From assembly GCA_963920705.1 (NCBI GenBank), contig OY987231.1, positions 16,159,024 to 16,223,023 of the forward strand: a DNA stretch of 64,000 nucleotides. Reading direction: 5' to 3'. Under the pieces are notes generated by a model. The model saw only the letters and a program-made list of their open reading frames with translations, was not told where the DNA came from and did not search any database. Numbering within the stretch: position 1 is the stretch's first letter; the number at the start of each line of letters is the position of its first letter. Source of the stretch: Odiellus spinosus (taxonomy: Eukaryota > Arthropoda > Arachnida > Opiliones > Phalangiidae). Of the stretch, positions 13,198-24,733 are shown piece by piece. Position numbers and translations under genes: made by a program.

Positions 13198-16000
13198 TTT
13201 AATTTTTATGCTCTTAAGCTTTACTGCAAGTCACTTAATTTTTGCTCTTGATGACGTTTAGTGTTTTTAATTTTTCCAAATATCTATTATCTCCTCCTTC
13301 ACACAGCCCCGGACAATACAATAGTTTATACCCACCCCGGTGATAGGGGATAGGTGTGGCTAAAAATGTTAAAAAAAATGAACATCTGTTTTCGGTGCCT
13401 AATCGTTTCCACGGGGTTTAATCATCATTCTCTGTATAATTCGATCTTAAACAATTCTTACAGATGTTTAAAGCAAAGATCGCGCGTCACTTATTCGTTT
13501 GAATTATTCGAAATTATATTCCTCAAATTTTAATTAAGGTTTCGTCGCTTTCATTAAATAACATTATACAGGAACTAGCATTCTCGATGAAAATAAAAAA
13601 GAATTGAAATGATATTTTAATTGCAAGAGACAAAACGGTATAGCCGTCGGATAAATAAGAATTTAATGATTTTCTTTTTCGTGTCGATGTAGGCGAAGAA
13701 TTAGGGAATTTTCTAGTAGTACAATATGGACCTCCCTTCCATTATCACTTCATATAGCGCTGTAGAGAGGGTAAGACGGTAATGTTCAAGGTTTTATGCT
13801 AAAATCCTGAGCTCCCTAACTCGAGAGACAATGATTAAGGGTGTTCTAAGGCAGCGACACCTGAACGCATATCATTATAACAATGAATTTAATACTTTTC
13901 AAATCCATAAATTACAAAAATAATTAGGTTTCCTACGAATATTGCGCCTGTAGAAATGGTTTTCCTTGATTAAATTTAAAATCGGAATTTAAAATTGATT
14001 CGGAGATTGAAATAATACCAGTTCGTGAATCATTAAAAAAATGAAAAATTCAGTACATTCTAAAATAATTACGGATATTTCTTAAAGTACGTAAGATCAA
14101 AAACCTATATAGATATGTGAATTATTTTATAGTATGGTCTTTTCACCTTACAAAGGTATTGTTCGAGAAAACATAGTCTTTTCAGTAATGACCCAATATG
14201 CAAAAAATAATTTAGAGTAGCTTAAACAAACACTCTTCTATAGATCTAGGATCTCATCATATGAAGATAGTATTTAGTGAACTTATAGTTTCACTCAATT
14301 AACTAGTATTTTAAAATAGAAGTTTATTTGTACTACTTCAAACTATAGATTAATTTATTTAATTTAAATTAATCAGCCCACTCTGAAATCTGTAAGAAAC
14401 CTTATTATTTTGCAGTAACCCAGTAAGCATAGCTACAAATTGCAGTAAACCAGTAAACTGAGATCTTAGCTACATAATTCTACATTTAGTTTGTTTTATT
14501 TTAATTAAATTACAATTTTTTAATGTTTTCAATTAGTTTGTATTGTTCTGGTATATTTGCCACGTTTATGTGGTTGCCTGCATTCTTTAGTATAAGTAAA
14601 ATAAATATTTTATTATTATTAATTAACTCATATTGTTTGTAATTTGGTGAAATTTCGATTTAAATGGCTGAAAAAACTTTCGATATTATTATGCAAAATT
14701 TATTCAAGTTAAACAAACTAGTCAACGCTGATATAATAATCTATATATTAATCAAATGAATAATACAAAAGTGGATGGAAGGCAAGATATATACAAAATG
14801 TTTACTCGAAGGAAGAATGTACAACGCGTCCGTGTAAAGGTTGTACTGGAAGGAAGTTGTCCGCTAAAATGCCATCGTTGCCGCTTGGTGGGAACTCTCC
14901 TTTGGTGTAGGTTACTAAGCGACGGAATTCTTCCAACTATAAATAAACAAAACAAAAGGAAAAATTGAATGAAATTTAGAAATTAATGATTAGATTCAAA
15001 GATATATTTCCAAAATACCATTCACGTTAACTACTCATCCACAGCCTTGAAAATAATTTTATTTCGCATCGGACAATTGGTTTCCCAATGGGAATTTAAG
15101 TTAGTTTTATGATTGTTAATATTTAATTTCCAAAAATACGAAATTTAGCTTTAAAATTCTGATAATTCGCATGCAATTTTCAATCCTTCTATTATCGACA
15201 TTTTAACATGTATTGTTTTCCTTATTTGATCACGGACTTAATTACCTCCTTGGGGCAGGGTTAAAAAAATAATACGGCAGAGAACTTTGCTCTTTGCAAA
15301 ACATCTTCTCCGTGAATTAATTTTTTTAAATAAAATTTTGCAAAATAAATTTCATGTAAAGTCTGGAGAAAATTGTAAGATAATAATAGTAATACGTTTA
15401 CTCTAATATTTATTTCTTATTTCTTTTTCTGTCAATTAGCTCGTATTGCTCGAGGTAACGTATAAAATGAAAGATGGGAAACGAAATAAATATTCATGAA
15501 GATGGACAGCCCATTCAAGAAAGGAGGTACCATCGCTACCAGAAAACTCGGGAGTAGGAGGTGATTACAAGAAAATGAACAATTAACTGACAAGAAAGGG
15601 ATTAAGCACACTCCAATTTCGTTCAAAACTTATAATTGCTCCAAGACAAACAATGTTAAAACTAGTATAAACGAAATTACGAACATCCTGTCAAAATCTT
15701 TGTAGACCGGGCTAATTAGAGCCGCGGGCACTCGACTATATGTCTATATAAGAGGATATACGTATCGAAAAAGGTGTTTTTTAATTGTTAGGGATGATGC
15801 TGGGGGATATATCCAGGAGGTAAAACAAGCGTTTTTATCCGACGAACATGCGCGATCAACATTCGAACAAATGATTAGTTAAGACTTCAATTCAAAATGG
15901 ACGCAACTCAATGATTCAAGTTAGTTCTTTTGGGGCCCCGTCTGATAAGGTATAACTACGAACACGATGGCATCGAGGGGCTAAACACTTCCCTAAAATC
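13198..16000. other. Non-coding AT-rich host DNA
   Basis: No exon or named element is recognised. Open frames at 14752-14968 exist on both strands and at 15432-15626 on the minus strand. They lack motifs and are not called. Confidence 0.35.
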
Positions 16001-16009
16001 TGTCCACCA

Positions 16010-16140
16010 ATTAAGCGATTACGGAAATGATTACAGACTTTGGTAGTACAAAATTACGTAATCGTTTTAGTACAGTCAAAGCTACAGGCATGTACACCAC
16101 GTGGACTGGTCAGCAAAAGATTTTCGACACTATCAGAGTA
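16010..16140. repeat. Dispersed ACGTAATC/GTACAGTCAAAG repeat, copy
   Basis: It contains GCGATTACGG, AATTACGTAATCG and GTACAGTCAAAGCTACAGG, then a GTACACCACGTGG box. The same words in the same order, or inverted, recur at 34715-34860, 48950-49140, 57170-57325 and 62690-63050, which marks a dispersed family. Confidence 0.5.
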
Positions 16141-18585
16141 ACAATGCTAAAGGTTCTCTAACCAAAACTACCTACAGTTCTTAAACATTAGCTATTATAT
16201 TTAATCTACTAATCTTGTAAAAATATTCCTTTTAATATTATAGGCCACCACTGGCTCATATTCTATTTTGTGTGTCACTCTAATTAATCTAAGTCAAAAC
16301 GCCTTGTTATACCAGTAAGTTGGAAGCAATATTTAAAATATAAAAAAAGTAACCGCAAAACAGATATACGTGGTTTTTAAATACAACCATGAATTCATGT
16401 TTTATTTAATTGTAGCCTAGAGTCCAATTGTAAAATTATTATTACCGTGTTTATTTAAACTGGGAGCAATCAACGGACTAATTTATGCGTTTTTTTAAAT
16501 ATAGAATTAAGGATATAGAGAAACCTAGGCAATGAACTGGCGACCAAGTGACCGTCCTAAATATTGTCCAAGCTCGCTCGAAAAATTTACATACAATAAG
16601 TGACCGACATTGGTTAGACTATTTTTACGAGAAAAAACCCCGCCCATGAAATTTCACAAACAATGCTACGCTTGTTTAAGAAATAATTTTCCTCCAGTAG
16701 CATAGAATATAACATAATATTAAAACTGGATTGAATCGTGTCAACTAGATATATAGACAGCTTCAGGCCCTTGTTAAATCAAAACCTTTACATAATTATA
16801 ATTGATTTTACATTGAAGACCAAATTTGAAATTTCATATGCAGACAACCATTCCTAGATATTAAAGGACTAGTCTCATAAACATTTTCGTTTTTGGCTAG
16901 CAATATATTGTAGTTAAATTGTAGAAGCTCGAGTATTTGCAAGGGTTACGGAACTTAACGGAAGTACAGATTATTTGTAATAGTTGTTAGAGTTCCTTTC
17001 AGGAAGCTTCGATTCGTTCAAGGTCTACTATTAAATTAATTTTATTTGTTTTTGGTGCAAATTATATTTTGTTTTATCCAGATTGGTCCAATTTAGTATT
17101 TAATTAACCCATTTAAAATATTTCAGCAACATGCAATTTCTTGGCATATGTGATTTTTTTCATAAAGCTCTTGACTTTTCTAAATCTTAACAGCCTTTTT
17201 CTGTTTTAATATGATTTTATACATTTGATTATTTATTTAACATTATCGACGTCCTCTCCTCTGCGTAGAGCTTACGAAAAGTTCGTCAACTTCGTCTGCT
17301 TGAATTTCGAAAAAATTTGCTTCGGTTAATCTTGATATGTAAGCTTTTGCTTGGCTTGATTTCATTAATCGATTTTAAGCTTTTTTGTTCTAAGTATCTG
17401 AGTTACCGGTGTAACCGATTTTAAAATTTAAGCCCCGATGTTGATTTTCCTATACTTATTTCCGTTCCTGTTTGAAATTTTCTGAATTCGTCCGCTATGT
17501 CAGGTTTATTTTTTTTTTTTTTTAAATATTTTACAGAAAATATGTTCTTATGCTATTAAAAAACTATTAGATAAACATTTAGTAACCTTCTCATTTTTCA
17601 AAATGTGTATTTGTACATTTGAGAATTTAATGGACATTTCTGAAGTTCTCTTCTTATTTCCCTCCCTGCATGAAGTCTTTGCGTGCGGAGAGTTCGTCTG
17701 CTCATTTATTTACTCCATGTAACAAGTTAAAATTTTTAACGGATGAAAACTATCTTCGCGTAAGCTTAGAAACTCTTTCTACGTGTTGCTAAAATAATTT
17801 AAATGTCATATGAACTCTTCTTAAGTATGGATAAAGATAGTGTATAAGTTTAATTACTACCCACGAATTGGAGAAAAACTCCATTCTCCAGGCCAGTGAA
17901 ATTGTCTTCGTTCAAACTCAAGTTGGATTTATTTTGATGAAGTTCCTGAATTTAAAGTAGTAGTGGAAGTCTTTTGTACTATGATTTTTAATGCGAAACT
18001 GATTACTGATGAACCATATTATAAAAGTGTCACCAAACTATATTTAACAATTGGATTACCCAAGATCTACCCTTTCAAAAGCTGGAATAGGCAAAGAGAC
18101 GGTAATCATCTTAGGCAACAGTATCTTACGTTACTTACGCTACCATGTTAATTGGTAAGTGATTTTTACTTGAAATATATATAACACTTTATATTGGAAA
18201 AGGTTCGGAGCTGTAAATGCTCCTGTAATCGTGTTCAAATGGAATTGCTGTGGACCTGAGATATTTAATCTTGTGTGTCTATCCACCTCGACATTTGTAA
18301 TCACACCCCAAACCACAAATTTTAATCTTTATTTCTTGACCTCACCTCGTTTACTTCACCCGAGGAACGGAGCTAGTTTAAACGCCATTATGATGATTTG
18401 AAAGGTTTTGAAGTGATATTATATGATTTTAATGCGACGCAACCCTCCAAGATGGTAAACTCAAATATTCTCTCTTACGTCTGAGTACATGGTAAAACGT
18501 ATAGTTAGCAATTCCTATTGAACAGGAATACAAGTCTGAAATAAGTAAAGTTCTACCAATGTGGGTCCAACTACGTATAATTTCA
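16141..18585. other. Non-coding AT-rich host DNA
   Basis: Nothing recognisable. A 62-codon open frame at 17963-18151 is followed by GGTAAGT, but I see no acceptor or family match, so I do not call an exon. Confidence 0.35.
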
Positions 18586-18660
18586 AACGTGATGCGTCAC
18601 TGGTGGGATTTGAACCCACAGCCTTCCGCTTAATTCTGACCCTACATCTTTTTGACGGGT
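18586..18660 (-). other. tRNA-like (Pol III B-box) fragment, possible SINE head
   Basis: On the minus strand the stretch reads GCTGTGGGTTCAAATCCCAC, a good T-arm/B-box with pairing GTGGG/CCCAC. The 5' half does not fold into a convincing tRNA and no matching acceptor stem is seen. It is probably a tRNA-derived SINE remnant rather than a gene. Confidence 0.45.
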
Positions 18661-18837
18661 GGGTATACATTTGTAACATCTTACGGGTATTAACCAGCCC
18701 ATAATTTGGTTAAAGAAAAACATATTAAATGTTTTGCGTATATTTTTAATAAAAAGCGCTGCCATGGGAGTGAGGATGTCTTAACACGTAAGACTAAATA
18801 ATTAGATTAATTGTAAATAATTCTCATTAAGTTGGGA

Positions 18838-20515
18838 CACAAATTATATCAACTTGTGGAACACAAATTTAATAACTTGCGGGACACAAATTTAATAACT
18901 TGTGGGACATAAATTATATCAACTTGTGGGACATAAATTATATCAACTTGTGGGACATAAATTATATCAACTTGTGGGACATAAATTATATCAACTTGTG
19001 GGACATAAATTATATCAACTTGTGGGACATAAATTATATCAACTTGTGGGACATAAATTATATCAACTTGTGGGACATAAATTATATCAACTTGTGGGAC
19101 ATAAATTATATCAACTTGTGGGACATAAATTATATCAACTTGTGGGACATAAATTATATCAACTTGTGGGACATAAATTATATCAACTTGTGGGACATAA
19201 ATTATATCAACTTGTGGGACATAAATTATATCAACTTGTGGGACATAAATTATATCAACTTGTGGGACATAAATTATATCAACTTGTGGGACATAAATTA
19301 TATCAACTTGTGGGACATAAATTATATCAACTTGTGGGACACAAATTATATCAACTTGTGGGACACAAATTATATCAACTTGTGGGACACAAATTATATC
19401 AACTTGTGGGACACAAATTATATCAACTTGTGGGACACAAATTATATCAACTTGTGGGACACAAATTATATCAACTTGTGGGACACAAATTATATCAACT
19501 TGTGGGACACAAATTATATCAACTTGTGGGACACAAATTATATCAACTTGTGGGACACAAATTATATCAACTAGTGGGACATAAATTATATCAACTAGTG
19601 GAACATAAATTATATTAACTTTTGTTAAATTAATTTTATCTACTCTTGGAACATAAATTATAACAACTTTTGGAACATAAATTATAACAACTTTTGGAAC
19701 ATAAATTATAACAACTTTTGGAACATAAATTATAACAACTTTTGGAACATAAATTATAACAACTTTTGGAACATAAATTATAACAACTTTTGGAACATAA
19801 ATTATAACAACTTTTGGAACATAAATTATAACAACTTTTGGAACCTAAATTATAACAACTTTTGGAACCTAAATTATAACAACTTTTGGAACCTAAATTA
19901 TAACAACTTTTGGAACCTAAATTATAACAACTTTTGGAACCTAAATTATAACAACTTTTGGAACCTAAATTATAACAACTTTTGGAACCTAAATTATAAC
20001 AACTTTTGGAACATAAATTATAACAACTTTTGGAACATAAATTATAACAACTTTTGGAACATAAATTATAACAACTTTTGGAACATAAATTATAACAACT
20101 TTTGGAACATAAATTATAACAACTTTTGGAACATAAATTATAACAACTTTTGGAACATAAATTATAACAACTTTTGGAACATAAATTATAACAACTTTTG
20201 GAACATAAATTTTAACAACTTTTGGAACATAAATTATAACAACTTTTGGAACATAAATTATAACAACTTTTGGAACATAAATTATAACAACTTTTGGAAC
20301 ATAAATTATAACAACTTTTGGAACATAAATTATAACAACTTTTGGAACATAAATTATAACAACTTTTGGAACATAAATTATAACAACTTTTGGAACATAA
20401 ATTATAACAACTTTTGGAACATAAATTATAACAACTTTTGGAACATAAATTATAACAACTTTTGGAACATAAATTATAACAACTTTTGGAACATAATTTT
20501 TATCAAATTTTGGAA
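18838..20515. repeat. 24-bp minisatellite, about 70 units in sequence blocks
   Basis: There are two related 24-bp units. About 30 copies are of the type GGGACATAAATTATATCAAC (18900-19618) and about 36 of the type GGAACATAAATTATAACAAC (19650-20510). Within the first block, about 18 identical ...CATAAA units are followed by about 10 identical ...CACAAA units. In the second block a run of ...CCTAAA units sits at about 19843-19990. Because 24 is divisible by three and the unit has no stop in two frames, long artificial open frames run through it. Confidence 0.97.
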
Positions 20516-22066
20516 GAAAGTTAGTTCAGGAAATCGAAATCGATAAAAAATAGATGGGCAATAATTGATGGTGTCTAGTACGCAAGACGGACTATTTCCG
20601 TTAAAAGCCTAATTAAGCGAAGTCGCGAAAGAACGAGATAACGCTTCGCGCTACAAAACCGGTGAAAGAAAAGTCTCCATAGTCGAGTGACAGACCACGG
20701 TTGCACCTAAAATGATCGATGCGATTAACCTTGGTTTCTCAAGACATTGTCTTCAATCATCCGGTGTAGGCTATATCACCTGGGTGCCGGGGGCCAACAG
20801 CCCCACTATATACCAGTCATGTGTGTGTCTTTATGCGCAATTAAGCTCTGACCCGACTTCGCTCTTCGTCGACGGGCGGAAAATTACTTATAATAGTACC
20901 GCGTTATTTTCTACATGGCAGTATAACATGTTGGGGGAAAGGTATGCCAAAGTTCTTAACTTCAATCCCGGAACTGACTGCATTAGTGCATGTAAATTAA
21001 CTTTAAAAAATTGATGAATTTACTTAATTTTCTAAAATAAGTCCTAAAAAGTTTTGATAAACATCAACAATGAAGGACCTCAATAAACGTTAATCCAAAT
21101 ATCTAAATTTAAGACCATGTTGTCACGTAAAAAAAACCTTACTCTTTGTGTAAGGGATTCAACGATTCATTCGCAGACAAATATTTTGAAGCCAGTTTTG
21201 GGCTTGTTAATATCCAATTTTCTAAAATTACAAGTGTTTTTATTAATTCTTAAACGAGAATGGTAGTAACTGTTTATACTGTAGTATATGTTTCCAAAGT
21301 TACTTAGGTTTTGAACTGGGGTCTCGCTTGTCACAAGGCACGCATAAATAGTATATAATTAAACAAGTATTCCGCGTGGCAGCGCGTTTCCGCACGCGAA
21401 AACTTTGAAGCAAGCAGACGCGATTGGGTAATAATAGGGACGGTGTAGGTACTCCGTGAGATTGCCGAATGATAGATTAGCTCTCGGTCGAAGATTACTC
21501 GGTTAATTTTAGGGTTTTAGAGGCAAGAAGCGCGCAACTATAGAGAAAATCTGACTACGGATCGGGGATAAATATTGTAATAAGACGAGCTATTTCCAGC
21601 AAGAGAATGGATTACGCAAACGCCCCGCTAGCAGGGTGGGCAAACGCAATAACAATAACACGAACAGTTTTAAACTAAAAGGTTCGTGATATTTCGTTTA
21701 AATAAGTTTCAGTCGTGCCAGATATTTCAAGTAAACAATTTTTTAAGTTTTTAAATATGTTTATTGGTAATATCTTGTCAAAAGTAAAAGATGTGGCCCG
21801 GGAGGAATGTCTCATGATGGGTTAGATAAAATGAGGCTACCATTTCTGAATTTTTTAAAATTAAAATTCCCCTCGATACTACGTCATTGGTTGCGTGACT
21901 ATTTTAGAGCCCACATTTAATTCTCGCGCGTTCTGACAAGGTTGCTTTCGCGCCGTCTTTTTCGTAAAAGTACTTATTCTAGAAACATTAGAAAAATAAA
22001 TAAAAATGGTGACAGCTTCGCTTTAAAGTTGCCATAATCTTGATGTTTTTGCTCAATCCAGAGATG
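20516..22066. other. Host flank left of the integrated element
   Basis: It holds one moderately long open frame (20712-21014, plus, 100 codons, ATG start, higher GC than its surroundings) that I cannot name. The part at 21855-21990 (ACTACGTCATTGGTTGCGTG ... TTTCGCGCCGTCTTTTTCGT) recurs at 36795-36930 and partly, inverted, at 59680-59720, so it is a dispersed repeat into or beside which the element inserted. Confidence 0.45.
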
Positions 22067-22072
22067 TTCCTG
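22067..22072. repeat. Left 6-bp target-site duplication (TTCCTG)
   Basis: TTCCTG directly precedes the first base shared by the inverted repeats and is repeated exactly at 33700-33705, just beyond the right end. Six base pairs is the duplication size made by Polinton/Maverick integrases. Confidence 0.93.
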
Positions 22073-22922
22073 AGAGATAAGGCAAGCGATCCACCGATAA
22101 GGGGTCCGAAGGGGGGCGCAGTGTGCTTTCCCCCTTGACCCTCGTATCTCTCCTTCCCCTAATATTTCTATTCATCGGTGAATCGCTTGCAGCGTCCTAG
22201 GGGGGCGCAGTGTGCTTTCCCCCTTGACCCTCGTATCTCTCCTTCCCCTAATATTTCTATTCATCGGTGAATCGCTTGCAGCGTCCTAGGGGGACGCAGG
22301 GTGCTTTCCCCTCCTGACCCTCGTATCTCTCCTTCCCCTAATATTTCTATTCATCGGTGAATCGCTTGCAGGGTCCGAAGGGGGACGCAGTGTGCTTTCC
22401 CCTCCTGGCCCTCGTATCTCTCCTTCCCCTAATATTTCTATTCATCGGTGAATCGCTTGCAGCGTCCTAAGGGGGGACGCAGGGTGCTTTCCCCTCCTGA
22501 CCCTCGTAGTGCTTTTGGCCGCCATCTTTCTTTTGGCCGCCATCTTTCTTTTGGCCCCCATCTTTCTTTTGGCCGCCATCTTTCTTTTTGCGAGCGATCG
22601 GAGCGCCATCTGAAGTATTTTTAAACCCCCAATTTTTGGCCGCCATCTTTCTTTTTTGCGAGCGATCGGAGCGCCATCTGAAGTATTTTCTATTTATTTT
22701 ATATTTACGAAATTTATTTTTTCTGTCCTGACCGGGGTTCGAACCCACGACCAAAAGGATCATGAGGTTGCTAGCCCACCGCGCTAACCGATCGGCCATA
22801 GAAGCATTGGTTATTAAAACCTTAAAGTTGTCTTTAATTTCTTCATGTTCCAGGTTGGTGTCAATATTGTGGATGGGTGCGGACCTTGTAAAACCTGTTT
22901 TAACAAATGGTTAAAAAATCTA
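22073..22922. repeat. Left terminal inverted repeat with internal tandem repeats
   Basis: It matches 32680-33699 in inverse orientation. Its outer part has four units of about 88 bp, each with the words CTAATATTTCTATTCATCGG and TGAATCGCTTGC. The inner part has a tRNA-like segment and GATGGCGGCC-type short repeats. It is about 170 bp shorter than the right copy because it has two fewer 88-bp units. Confidence 0.95.
22724..22800 (-). other. tRNA-like Pol III promoter segment in left TIR
   Basis: Read on the minus strand, this has an A-box-like TGGCCGATCGG and a perfect B-box GGTTCGAACCC. Between them an anticodon-loop-like CTAGCAA and a GATC/GGTC hairpin recall a class II (Ser/Leu-type) tRNA. 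The 3' strand TCAGGAC has no pairing partner upstream, so it is not a complete tRNA. An open frame of 110 codons crossing it is identical in both TIRs. The frame's VGSNPG peptide is just the translated B-box, so I treat it as non-coding. Confidence 0.6.
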
Positions 22923-23430
22923 AGTCTGCGGCTAGAAAAAGATAGGCTTCAACATAAATAAAAAACACAGTTTCAAAGACAAAGTCTCCCAAAAATCATT
23001 TTTATTGTTGCAAATTATACATTTTTATTTAATATTGCAACTCAAGGCTTCTTTTAGATTACGTCGTTGCGAGAATACCAACAAATTATCGACTCTTAAA
23101 GAGTACCTACGTCTTACAAAAACATTTTTATTGACAAATATCTTACACGCTATACATTTTAGTTCCATTATAACAATTTATATCCATTTTAGTTCGCAAT
23201 TTATACGCATTATTTTTTACACAATCCAACTTTTCCCGACCGTAGCCGATATCTGAAATCTTGTCTTCATCTAAGCGAGAAATTTTGAAATCGCAAGTTT
23301 CTTAACCAAATTAAATAGCAACTAACATACACTAAGCAAATACAGGGTTAATAGAATAAACATCTACCCATTAGCTCAAAAAAATACCGTTAACTTAAAA
23401 TATTAGCTCACTTTTTTTCCAAGTATAACA
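22923..23430. other. AT-rich non-coding spacer beside left TIR with minus-strand poly(A) signals
   Basis: No gene is seen. TTTATT at 23001-23006 (AATAAA on the minus strand) could end transcripts of the minus-strand accessory region. Confidence 0.4.
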
Positions 23431-23540
23431 TCGATGCGACTCGTTCAGTTGGGGACGGTCGAGCGAATGGCCCGTACGAAAAATCCTGGCGCTACATTCC
23501 AACGATTTACAATGGCATGGGATGATGGGAGTTCCGAGTT

Positions 23541-23987
23541 TTATTCAGCAGTGATTGATTTGTTTACCGCGAATTCGAAAAAAAATTTCCATCCTTTGTC
23601 AGATAGCCAAGGCATCAGCCGCACCTCGAATCTTTTGTAATCTCCCCTTCTTTTTCGGCATGGGGTCCAGCTACGTTTTAACGAAATAGCGGTTACTCGT
23701 AGGCTTCTCCGCCCAGGGTCCCGACCTTTTCTTAAATCCTTTTTCATTATGGCTTGGAACTTTTCAATGTTATTTCACCTTTTCCGTATAGCAGACCGAC
23801 AGTACTGTTCATCAACACCGTTTTCTATGTCCTCTCTACCTTTTTCCCCTCGCAGGTAGTCTAAAATGTCGTCTGTAAACAGGTTGGGTAAGCGTATAGC
23901 AATAGCTACACCCCGGAGTTTAACCTTAAAATACACTGCACTTGTACAAAAACTAGTACGCTTCCTTCTGCTAAAAAAGTTCAATTA
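23541..23987 (-). pseudogene. Unassigned minus-strand frame interrupted by one TGA; possible exon
   Basis: On the minus strand one frame runs from about 23987 to 23541, broken only by a TGA at 23775-23777. The upstream part has no ATG. It begins right after TAA and contains an acceptor-like CTTTTTTAGCAG, so it could be a 3' exon. It includes the acidic stretch FTDDILDYLRGEKG. The downstream part could start at its own ATG (23747) and is rich in Arg/Lys (MKKDLRKGRDPGRRSLR), 68 residues to the stop. I recognise no family. It could be one gene with a nonsense mutation, two small genes, or a spliced gene. A plus-strand open frame at 23434-23640 overlaps it and is equally unassigned. Position between the second membrane-protein copy and the AATAAA near 23003 fits a last gene of the leftward transcription unit. 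Confidence 0.35.
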
Positions 23988-24001
23988 TACGTGAAAGGCG
24001 A

Positions 24002-24193
24002 TTATACGCGGCTATGGTTTGACGATTGAACGGTGTTTGGTTTCAAGTCGATCTTTATGTCATAGTGCTGAACCCAAAAATTCATAAATTCAAGAAAGCC
24101 TATAACTAATACGAGGGTTAATAGGACGATAAGATTTTGAGGTTTTTTAGCCAAAATTCTCGAGAGAGCTGTAGATTCGGACGGTATGTCCAT
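24002..24193 (-). CDS. Small single-span membrane protein, copy 2 (distal)
   Basis: This 63-residue protein has a basic segment (RILAKKPQN, 12-20), one predicted membrane helix (about 21-40, LIVLLTLVLVIGFLEFMNFW) and a polar tail (IKIDLKPNT, 46-54). It has no cleavable signal; the positive-inside rule suggests the N terminus stays cytosolic. It is 75% identical (47 of 63 residues) to the protein at 25452-25643, and the similarity continues about 120 bp upstream, so gene and promoter were duplicated together. Both copies are uninterrupted, start in the same CAAGATGGAC context and keep the FLEFMNFWVQHY core, which suggests both are used. I do not recognise the family. The pair brackets the BIR and PPP1R15-like genes. 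Confidence 0.7.
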   Translation of the reverse strand: MDIPSESTALSRILAKKPQNLIVLLTLVLVIGFLEFMNFWVQHYDIKIDLKPNTVQSSNHSRV

Positions 24194-24391
24194 CTTGGTG
24201 GTTTAGAGTCAAGTGTCGCTTCTTTTGCAAGTCAATCGCGAGGTCACTACGCGAACCGCGCGCGCGAAGGGAGGTGGACTGTCACCGCGAATCGCGAACC
24301 GCGGCGCGTCAATTATATCGCGTCGAGATAAGTGTAGGTGTAGGCGTAGGTTTAAATGAAAAAAACGCAATTATTATAGAAAACAAAACAT

Positions 24392-24397
24392 TTTATT
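24392..24397 (-). terminator. Minus-strand poly(A) signal (AATAAA)
   Basis: TTTATT on the plus strand lies 150 bp beyond the stop of the PPP1R15-like gene and before the second membrane-protein promoter. It is a plausible 3' end for the BIR/PPP1R15-like transcript. Confidence 0.45.
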
Positions 24398-24547
24398 GAA
24401 AAATTCTTACAAACCATACATTATTTTAAACATGGTTAAACATTCACTTTTAAAGGGTTAAGAAATTTATTTGAATTCAATGAAAAAGCTTCTTTTAAAC
24501 ATGCGTACGCAGTCGTAGGATATGCCTTACGAATCTTCTTTGCCCAG

Positions 24548-24733
24548 CTATGGGGTACTCAGGGGCGTTTTTAATTTTAATAATTTTTTTCGGAGAATCG
24601 GGTGTAACAACACGTGCATTTTTTTAATCCGGTTCCGAAATCTCATGGCGTCTCGCCAATGATAATTTCTTCTGTCCTCGTCGGAATTTATGTAGTAAAT
24701 TTCGACAGAACTGTCAAATCGAACCTTGCGCAT
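24548..24733 (-). CDS. PPP1R15 (GADD34)-like PP1/eIF2alpha-binding mini-protein
   Basis: This 61-residue protein starts MRKVRFDSSVEIYYI. KVRF at 3-6 is a consensus RVxF docking motif for protein phosphatase 1, followed by a hydrophobic Val-Glu-Ile-Tyr segment. A later stretch, WRDAMRFRNRIKK (27-39), has the Trp then RFxxRI helix that in the PPP1R15 family binds eIF2alpha and actin, and LLHPIL follows as in that family. In known members this core recruits PP1 to dephosphorylate eIF2alpha and restore translation under stress; some animal DNA viruses carry similarly short versions against PKR signalling. The spacing between Trp and RFxxRI is a few residues shorter than in host proteins. Its ATG lies inside the end of the BIR gene in another frame (46-bp overlap), so both may come from one transcript. 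The family assignment is motif-based inference. Confidence 0.62.
   Translation of the reverse strand: MRKVRFDSSVEIYYINSDEDRRNYHWRDAMRFRNRIKKMHVLLHPILRKKLLKLKTPLSTP

Noticed and set aside
18586-18660. tRNA gene on the minus strand
   Set aside because: Only the T-arm is convincing; no acceptor or D-arm pairing.
18900-19618. Two overlapping open frames of 224 and 238 codons
   Set aside because: They run through a 24-bp minisatellite whose unit has no stop in two frames; both peptides are pure repeats.
22467-22799. 110-codon open frame, identical at 22467-22799 (minus) and 32803-33135 (plus)
   Set aside because: It translates the tRNA-like B-box (VGSNPG) and a short GATGGCGGCC-type repeat; identity simply reflects the inverted repeats. 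No sign of a protein.
23434-23640. Plus-strand frame containing MARTK, recalling a histone H3 start
   Set aside because: Similarity is five residues only and the rest is unrelated; it overlaps an equally plausible minus-strand frame.
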